Shown: positions 57,670 to 64,000 of the stretch, piece after piece
Layout: each line of letters begins with the position of its first letter
Position numbering within the stretch: position 1 is the first letter of the stretch
From: Erinaceus europaeus
Lineage: Eukaryota > Chordata > Mammalia > Eulipotyphla > Erinaceidae
DNA: 64,000 bases
Assembly (NCBI RefSeq): GCF_950295315.1
Contig: NC_080165.1
Coordinates: 9,911,723 to 9,975,722, forward strand
Direction: 5' to 3'
The notes under the pieces: model-generated
Database searches by the model: none
What the model was told of the DNA's origin: nothing
Seen by the model: the letters and a program-made list of their open reading frames with translations, nothing else
Program-made: the position numbers and the translations under genes

Positions 57670-59145
57670 AGTGAGGGCAGAGACTGAACTGCCGGCGGGT
57701 ATTCATGTCCTTATTTGGGCAGTTCCTGTTGAAGTGCCCCTGTTTGCCACAGCGGAAGTAAGAGCCATTTCCGGCCTGCCTACGTCCACTGGCCTTGTCT
57801 AGGCCCTGCGCAATAGCTGCAGCCATAACCTGAGCCATGACTGTCTGCGGAGTAATATCTCTGCAGATCTTTAGGTAGTCTTCTAAAGTCTTGCCCCTAT
57901 GGGGTGTGATGGCTTCTCTACACCATTTATTGGCTTGCTCATAGGCCAGCTGCCTAACGAGGGGTGCCGCCGCCTCGGAACTACCGAAGATGCGGCTGGC
58001 CATAGTCAGCAGGCGATCTACAAAATCAGCGTAGGGCTCATCAGGCCCTTGAAGGACCTTAGTGAGCATGCTCTGACTGTCTCCTGGGGGCTGGAGGGTT
58101 CTCCAGGCTTTCTTGGCTATGGTGGCCAATTGAACATACACTCCTGGATCATAATCTATCTGGTTATCATGTCCCAAATAACGCCCTCTGCCAAGAAGCA
58201 TATCTTTGTTCCATTGCGGCCGCCCCTGATCTGCATTTCTCTGGGCATATTCTTCAGCTACCTCTCTAAGGGCTGTCTTCCACATCAGATATTGACCCCC
58301 GGTTAAAACGCCCTTAGCCAGGTGAGCCCAATTCTCAGGGGTCATCCAGGAGTCGCTAATCAAATCCAGAATGCCCAGGGTATAAGGTGCATGTAGGCCA
58401 TACTTCTCCAGGCTATCTTTCAGCTGTTTAATCCATTTAAAGTCTATAGGATTGAACTCTCGGTTGCCCGAGAGGGGATCCTCGACTGCTGGAAAGGCTC
58501 TGCACTCAGGCAGAAGTTCAGACCATTTACGAGTCCGGCAGGAGGAGCAATAGCAATGAGCACAACAGGCGACCCCCGGGCCCTTTTCTTGCCAGTAGGG
58601 GGTTCCCACCCCCAAGGTGCAGCGGGTGCGGAAGGTAAAAGGGGAGTGGGGGCGGGGCCGGGGTCCCAACTAATGAGGTCTGTGACCTTCTCCTTTTCTC
58701 TCCCAGAGTCTGTGATTTTTATGTCTTTTATCTGCAACCCCACCAGGTCCAGTTCTTCTCCAGAGAGTCCGCCTTCCTCCTCTGATAGAGGACCACATTC
58801 AGATCTTTTTTGTGAGCATTCCTCTTTAATCTCTTCTAATATGTTTCCTCCAGTTTTAATGTAATCTTTGAACTGACCTCCCCTCTTCACTAGACGGGAT
58901 TTGATCAGGGTCCACAATCCCAAAGTTCTCAGGGGCCCCTCCTTGTCCTCTGTCTTTCTGAAAACTTCTCCAAGGTGCTCCCATTGTGGGACGGTAAGAA
59001 GTCCCTCTTCCAGAAACCATGGAGAGACCTCTTCTACCGTGGACATGAAAGTCCTAATGGTCCCCATCTTAACGGGGGTCCCATTACTCTTCAGTAATTT
59101 CTTAATAGTTCCCTCCATGTGCTGGCTTGACTGAAAGCCTCCCAT
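57527..59145 (-). pseudogene. gag: Retroviral gag (matrix, capsid, nucleocapsid), frameshifted
   Basis: Structural polyprotein. I choose the ATG at 59143-59145, in a GCCATGG context, because it gives Met-Gly, the usual myristoylation site. The matrix-like part has a CPWF-type patch (VSPWFLEEG) and TLGLWTLIKSRL. A Ser/Glu- then Pro-rich region follows, and this frame ends at 58444. Capsid runs in another frame (from about 58560) to the stop at 57527, with the major homology region QGPDEPYADFVDRLL. Nucleocapsid has two CCHC knuckles: the second, CPHCGKRNHWANEC, is intact; in the first, YFRCGKQGHFNRNC, the first Cys is Tyr. A one- or two-base indel near 58500-58560 probably caused the split. The NC end overlaps the dUTPase frame. 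Confidence 0.9.
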
Positions 59146-59240
59146 GGCAACTCCCTGCTTCAAAGCAGTTTAACCTGTGATCACAATCCTGCACTTCTCG
59201 CAGCTCCCTAGTCTGTTTGACTAGCTTTCGGACCGTAGAA

Positions 59241-59258
59241 TCCTGGGTTTCAGCACCA
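59241..59258 (-). other. Primer binding site, tRNA-Phe type
   Basis: TGGTGCTGAAACCCAGGA lies two bases after the 5' LTR on the minus strand. It matches the IAP-type tRNA-Phe site with two transitions, both at CpG positions. Confidence 0.85.
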
Positions 59259-59340
59259 CTTGTCGCTGTCGGCCCGCAACAACGACATGGACACCAGAGT
59301 CTTCTTCCTCAATTCCCTTTATTTCCTTCTTATGGCCACC

Positions 59341-59537
59341 TTCTTCTTCTTCTAGCGTTTGCTCTTCTTCCGTAGCCAGTCAACAGCATCAGGTTGAAAG
59401 CTGTCAGGAGCTGCTTGTTGCTGGCTTTGAAAGTGACTGGGATCCATGTGGATTCAGTCGGCTAGGAAGGATCGTCAGTTTCCCCAATGAATGGGTACTC
59501 ACGGGATGCACCACGAGAAGGTCGATCCAGTGCATCC
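59341..59537 (-). mobile_element. Non-autonomous Vingi derivative inside the 5' LTR
   Basis: 197 bp, flanked by perfect 10-base duplications TATGGCCACC at 59331-59340 and 59538-59547. The other LTR keeps the empty site, so the ends are exact. The 3' ~55 bp equals the terminus of the Vingi-like LINE: it reads as a QPDAVDWLRKK peptide followed by TAG, then the GAA-rich end. The 5' ~140 bp matches the copy at 46069-46264. It encodes nothing itself and would need Vingi proteins in trans. Same orientation as the provirus. Confidence 0.93.
59469..59537 (-). ncRNA. Candidate HDV-like self-cleaving ribozyme at the element 5' end
   Basis: The 69 nt from the exact 5' boundary can form the nested double pseudoknot of HDV-like ribozymes. 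P1: GGATGC (59532-59537) with GCATCC (59504-59509). P2: GGATCG (59523-59528) with CGATCC (59469-59474). P3: ACC/GGT (59520-59522 with 59510-59512), enclosing loop TTCTCGT, which resembles the HDV L3 loop. P4: CCCA/TGGG hairpin at 59483-59495. J4/2: CTGA at 59475-59478, supplying the expected catalytic C. All elements come in the correct order. The relatives of Vingi (Ingi/L1Tc) carry such ribozymes at their 5' ends. Pairing was done by eye; activity is not shown. Confidence 0.6.
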
Positions 59538-59786
59538 TATGGCCACCTTAAGTACCTTTCACTGTTACATAGTCAGCCAATGGGCATTAAGCAAGCATAC
59601 AGCATTCATAGATCATGCAGCCTTCTACCAATCATAAAACAGTTCACGTGTACAGCACGCAGTCTGTTCAGTTGGATCGTCCAACTTCAGCAAAGTTGTT
59701 TACCACTTTACTGGTTTAGCCACCACGTGGCCGGCACCATCTTAGGGGTGTGATGTTCAGTGTCATTATGGCTCCCGACAATTCCC

Positions 59787-60744
59787 TATATGCATGTTCG
59801 CGGCAAAAGTAAACACTGCCTACACTTTTCCCTGCCCAGGAATTTTTGTAGACAAACATCAGGGTTCTGCAAGTAATTTTGTAATATTTATGTTATGTTC
59901 TGATATTTTCCTCTAACAGAAACAGGGTAATTAAAAATGGTGAGATAGCTATGGTTCCATCTCTTTCTTAATTCCCCTCTCTGTTTTTCACTTCTGACTT
60001 TGAATTGATTTTAGACTAAGAGAAAGACTATAAAGTATGCAGATATTTTTCACATCTCTCACCTTTTCCCAATGCTAATGTAATATTTTAATGTATAACA
60101 TAATAAAAACAAAAAATTGCATTGCTACAATAATTACAAAGGTCAATAACATTTGCCATAAAATGCAAATTAATGAACTTTGTAGTTTTTCCAGACCAAA
60201 TAATCTCTATAACAATTACTCATTATTTCCCTTGTGAAATTTAAAAAAAAAAACAGTCACATGTGAGTGAATGTCACAGAATTCCAGAAAACTTTATTTA
60301 CAAAGACAGGTACTAACATAGTTGAGTCTGAAATAAAAGAACTTCTCTTTTAATATTTTTTTCTTTAAAATTCTTTTTTCATTCTAGGTTACTATTCAGA
60401 ATCCTACATGCCTTAATTTCTTCACTCTCTTAATTTCCTGCTTAGGTTAACTTTCATTATTCTTTCTCTTGAATATTTTTTTAAAACTGTTCATATATTG
60501 TTTTGTCAAATGTATCTCAATTTGCATTTAGTCTTATTTTTTATTGTAACAGCATCTGTCTAGTGGTGATTTGTTCTTTCATTCATTTCTTCTATATTTA
60601 TTCTTGTTTCATTTTGTTCATTCATTTGCTTATACTCGTGAATACTTTATTCAGAAGTTCATAATTCAATGCTATCAATGTACTTTATCTCTCAGGTTAT
60701 TTAAATAGCGTTTTGCTTGTTCTTTCTACAAGAGCTAAATTTTA
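59787..60744. other. Unassigned AT-rich sequence
   Basis: No gene, RNA or clear repeat is supported. Confidence 0.4.
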
Positions 60745-60935
60745 TAGGATGGGTACTGGTGCATTCAGTGGAGTGCACAGGCTGCCATGCATGAGAACCA
60801 GGGTTCACACCCCAACTCCTTAATTGCAGGGAAGAAGCTTCATGAGTGATGCTGGTGTGTCTTTCTCTCTCCCTCTATTCCTCTATGGCCACTCTCAATT
60901 CCAGTCTCTATTCAATTAAGTAATTAAGAAAAGAT
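60745..60935 (+). mobile_element. tRNA-derived SINE (diverged)
   Basis: Head with CCAGGGTTCACACCCC, core and CT-rich tail. Confidence 0.65.
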
Positions 60936-61069
60936 ACATTTTCACATTGCTACTTTCTGATATGTTTGTTTACAAATCATATTTTCTTAAACACCCCACT
61001 TTCTCATTTAGACAGGTCATCTAGGCAGAGAATCAATAAAGAAATAAGAGAATTGACTGAAAAGATAGA

Positions 61070-61535
61070 TCACATTACGTTAGATTAGATTAGATCTTCT
61101 AGACATTTCCAAAGTTACACACCCCAAGAAACTGGGATACACATTCTTTTCGAGTCCACATTGGACATTCTCAGGCATAGGCCATATGTTAGGCCACAAA
61201 GACAGTATCAACAAATTAAAGAGCATTGAAATCATCCCAAGCATCTTCTCAGACCACAGTAGAATGAAGCTGACATATAACAACAGAAAGTTAGTAAAAA
61301 TACCAAAATATGGAAACTCAACAACACACTACTTAACAACTGCTGGGTCAAAGAGGATATTATGGAAGAAATTAAATGTTTTGAGAATCAAATGAAAATG
61401 AAAACACAAACTATCTAAATATTTGGGACACAACTAAAGTAGTACTTAGAGGGAAATTTGTAGCCATACAAGCACACATTAGGAAACAAGTAAACAAAAG
61501 AGAGAGAAGAGAAAAAGAAAGCATTAGAATTTGTG
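61070..61535 (+). mobile_element. L1 ORF2 fragment (end of endonuclease and following region)
   Basis: Plus-strand peptide pieces such as SDHSRMKL and a broken GNSTTHYLTT follow the L1 ORF2 pattern at the C-terminal end of the endonuclease. Downstream nucleotides (TGGGACACAACTAAAGTAGT, GGGAAATTTGTAGCCAT) match the usual L1 continuation. Several frameshifts; a dead fragment. Confidence 0.65.
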
Positions 61536-61544
61536 ACCTTTCTT

Positions 61545-61685
61545 TTGAAACTTATTTATTGATTTACTAGAGAGAGTATACTAACATATCACTCCAGTAT
61601 ATGCCATGCCAGAGATTGAACCCCTGATCTTATGTGTAAAATCTCTACCCTCTATTGCTGATCTACTTCTGAATTGCTGGTAGAT
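61545..61685 (-). mobile_element. SINE, second family, diverged
   Basis: Minus-strand copy with TTTATTGATTTACTAG tail complement and decayed head. Confidence 0.55.
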
Positions 61686-61749
61686 ATGGTCCAGGGAGAT
61701 ATGGAAATGCACCTATATGCTAAATCCATTTAAATTTTATCTGAGGTCA

Positions 61750-62095
61750 TTCAACCATCATAAAACAATAAAGTGATGATTGGATGACTTCATTCAACCA
61801 TCTTGCCCTGGGTATGGTGGACCAAACTTAAACTGGGGATGGTGTAACAAACTTGGACTGAGTATGATGTATCAAACTTGGTCTGGTTATGGTGTATTAC
61901 ACCAAAACAAAGGACCCTGGGGAAGAAGGAAAAGTAATGGGATAGAGAAGCCCTGGGATTGTGGGACATGAAGATGGGAAAGGACCTAGAGGAGAGAGTG
62001 TCTTGCAGACACCAATCATGGGGATATGAAAGGTTAAACCTATGTGTCAACAACCATACTGGAAACCCTTAATCTCCTAGTAAACATACCAAGAA
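61750..62095 (+). mobile_element. L1 3'-end fragment
   Basis: TGTATTACACCAAAACAAAGGA and GGACCTAGAGGAGAGAG patches recur at 17235-17330 and 24900-24960. It ends near CTCCTAGTAAACATA. Confidence 0.5.
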
Positions 62096-63000
62096 TAGAC
62101 CCAAATTATAATTATTTCATTTTGAATATTTGTCTCCATTTATAAAATTTTGGTTGCTATTTTTGAAAATTATATATATGTACATATACCTATATGTTTA
62201 TAAAGAACTCTGGATGAGTCCATTATGGGCAGTTTATTATGAAAATAATAAAAACTAGGAAGGGAATAGAGATGCTGACAGACAAGTGAGATATGAAAAA
62301 TGTACCACTCTATCTGACAATCAAATGATTAAAATTTTTATTTAAGCCACACAGAGTTGCAACTAGGAGTTTTCATCTTAAAACATAAAAAATTAACCTT
62401 ATTCTGACTTGTAAGCAACTTCTTCCTTAAACTGGATAAACACTATGCTTAGTCCGAAAAGCATTTTAAAAATGCTAACTTTCCTAACTGCTACTACCTT
62501 TTGTTTCTAAATTCTTCTGAGAAAAAGCAGTATGAAGAGGGACCATAAATAGAAGCAATGATAAGAGCTGTCTTTCTTTTAGTATTCATTGCCATTGTCT
62601 GACCTTCAAGCATATGGAGAGAATCTGGATTTGTGGTCTGTACCTTTTGACATAAACTGTGCTGAACACATGGCCTTTCCAAAAATACTTCAGGAAACAG
62701 TTCTGAGTATCATTCATCATCTCTTGCCACAATGACACCTCGTTGCAAAGGAAAGTGAAAATTGTTGCTATAAGGGCAATAGTTGATGAGAAATGGAAAA
62801 AAAAAAATAGTTAGCTTGGTAGCTAATAAAGGATATTAGAAGATGCCCTGTGATACTAAGAACTTTAATAATGCATGCACCAGAGACCACACGGAAATTA
62901 ATGAGCAAAAGCAGAAGAGCATGGATGCTTCCTTTATTAGGACTTAGTCATTTCCATTTGTGACAATGTTTCTCTTGATTTTCGTGCAGAGAGAATCTGT
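62096..63000. other. Unassigned sequence
   Basis: No gene or clear repeat is supported. Confidence 0.4.
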
Positions 63001-63002
63001 TC

Positions 63003-63180
63003 AAAGGTTGAGCTGGCAAGATAGCTCACACAGATAGTACACTCCTTTACCATGAGTAAACCCAGCTTTGAGCCTAGCTCCCAGCACGCTGATGGAAATG
63101 GTGGTGCCCTGGTCCCTCTGCCACTGTCTCTCTGCCTTCTCTGCCTCTATCTAAAAAACAAAAAGTGAGGCAAATAAAGA
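63003..63180 (+). mobile_element. tRNA-derived SINE, another family
   Basis: GAGCTGGCAAGATAGCTCAC head, TTTGAGCCTAGCTC B-box-like motif, CT-rich tail and A-rich end. Confidence 0.6.
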
Positions 63181-63405
63181 AGGCCTGTTCTTATAAATGT
63201 GCTTATAAAATGTTGTCTTAAATTCATATTGCATATTTTCAGGTGTATTCAAAGCACATATTGAAAGCAGGTTAAACAATATTATATCAATTTACTAAAA
63301 TACCCTATGGGTCATCAGTGTTCAATATAAGAGAATTATATATATATAATATATTAAATATATATATAATAATATCAAAGGACATAAATTATGGTAATGT
63401 TGTGT
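63181..63405. other. Unassigned AT-rich sequence with (TA)n
   Basis: A (TA)n-like run lies at about 63337-63372. No gene. Confidence 0.45.
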
Positions 63406-63901
63406 ATGATACAGCAAATCCTAACAAAGGGATTTTCAAAGTTAACCCAATTGCCAAATAATATGATTACACCAATAACTATCTATTACCTTCTTAAACC
63501 CTAAGACAGCAGGAACCTCCTGCTTCCTCTATAGAGCCTATATTTCCCCCAGTCCTGGAACCTCTAGGGTGGGGCTCATTTTCCTGCATGCTTCTCTCAA
63601 TTCATACCAAATGATATTGCATCTGCTGATCCCAACCTAATCAAGACAAAGAGTACCACCTCAGCATGCTTCACTTCACACTGTGTCCAGAGACTTCAGA
63701 CGTGGAATGTCAACCCTTCCCCCTCATTACTCAGGTGAGACCTTTCCTTTCATGGTATTCTCTAATTCCCTTCCAGGTGGTTCAATTCCTAACAAAGTCC
63801 TAAAACCTAGATATACACCAGGTCCCATGAGATAGAGCATATGTTCACATGTATCCATAAATTACGGCAAAATATAGACCTGAAAGCAAAAGTGCATAAT
63901 A
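63406..63901 (+). mobile_element. L1 3' UTR copy, 5' part
   Basis: Colinear with 30420-30900. Interrupted by the SINE at 63902 and then by the window end. Confidence 0.7.
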
Positions 63902-64000
63902 GCGAGTCGGGCAGTAGCACAGCGGGTTAAACGCAGTTGGTGCAAAGAGCAAGGACCGGCATGAGGATTCCAGTTCAAGCCCCGGGCTCCCCACCTGCAG
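63902..64000 (+). mobile_element. Hedgehog tRNA-derived SINE, cut by window end
   Basis: tRNA-like head (GCAGTAGCACAGCGGGTTAA, CCAGTTCAAGCCC) and start of the CACCTGCAG core at the last bases. Confidence 0.85.

Larger units (their letters stand above)
51651..59780 (-). mobile_element. Class II (betaretrovirus/IAP-like) endogenous provirus with env
   Basis: Full proviral layout on the minus strand: 5' LTR, PBS, gag, dUTPase/protease, pol, env, polypurine tract, 3' LTR. The flanks ATGCCC (51645-51650) and ATTCCC (59781-59786) are a 6-base target duplication with one change, the length usual for betaretroviruses. The PBS fits tRNA-Phe, as in IAP elements. Two later insertions lie inside: a solo LTR (56173-56634) and a Vingi derivative (59341-59537). 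The two LTRs differ at about ten positions plus one small indel out of ~310, by eye. Every gene is damaged, so it cannot make virus by itself. Confidence 0.95.
59261..59780 (-). repeat. 5' LTR, interrupted by a Vingi derivative
   Basis: Same ends as the 3' LTR; about 313 bp once the insertion and its duplication are set aside. AATAAA lies at 59315-59320, and the insertion is about 20 bp upstream of it on the transcribed strand, so the promoter/R region is split. Confidence 0.93.

Overview
The window is mammalian nuclear DNA and almost certainly comes from a hedgehog (Erinaceidae; Erinaceus or Atelerix). The argument is the repeat content. There are many copies of tRNA-derived SINEs of the type that fills hedgehog genomes. 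L1 fragments share a long, distinctive 3' UTR. Most diagnostic are copies of a Vingi-like LINE (Ingi-related clade), which among mammals has been reported only from hedgehogs. I found no host protein-coding exon, rRNA or tRNA gene that I can support, so the locus looks intergenic or deep-intronic.

Layout. 1-26.8 kb: a mosaic of SINEs, L1 3' UTR copies, an antisense L1 5' region (8.4-9.7 kb), microsatellites and unassigned sequence, with an unexplained perfect 39-bp inverted repeat around 10.4/11.2 kb. 26.8-28.7 kb: a 5'-truncated Vingi-like LINE on the minus strand whose reverse-transcriptase frame is broken once. 28.7-51.6 kb: more L1, including four insertions with 5' inversions (twin priming), three of them with target-site duplications. 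This stretch also holds a second Vingi copy, a short internally deleted Vingi derivative, a hAT-like relic and several SINEs with clean duplications. 51.65-59.78 kb: a nearly complete class II (betaretrovirus/IAP-like) endogenous retrovirus on the minus strand, with paired LTRs, a tRNA-Phe-type primer site, gag, dUTPase/protease, pol and an env gene. 59.8-64 kb: mostly unassigned AT-rich DNA with L1 and SINE fragments.

The elements form a datable nest. The provirus carries two later insertions: a solo LTR of another ERV between protease and pol, and a 197-bp non-autonomous Vingi derivative inside the 5' LTR. The Vingi derivative shares its 3' tail with the LINE, which fits mobilisation in trans by the LINE machinery. 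Its 5' terminus folds, by eye, into a double-pseudoknot like the hepatitis-delta (HDV) class of self-cleaving ribozymes, starting exactly at the insertion boundary. A second copy at 46.2 kb keeps most of that fold. I consider this candidate ribozyme the most interesting signal in the window.

All protein genes here belong to mobile elements and all are broken. Retroviral gag is split by a frameshift and has lost one zinc-knuckle cysteine. The protease has an altered active site and a frameshift. pol has two in-frame stops plus an early frameshift. env is one frame with two stops.
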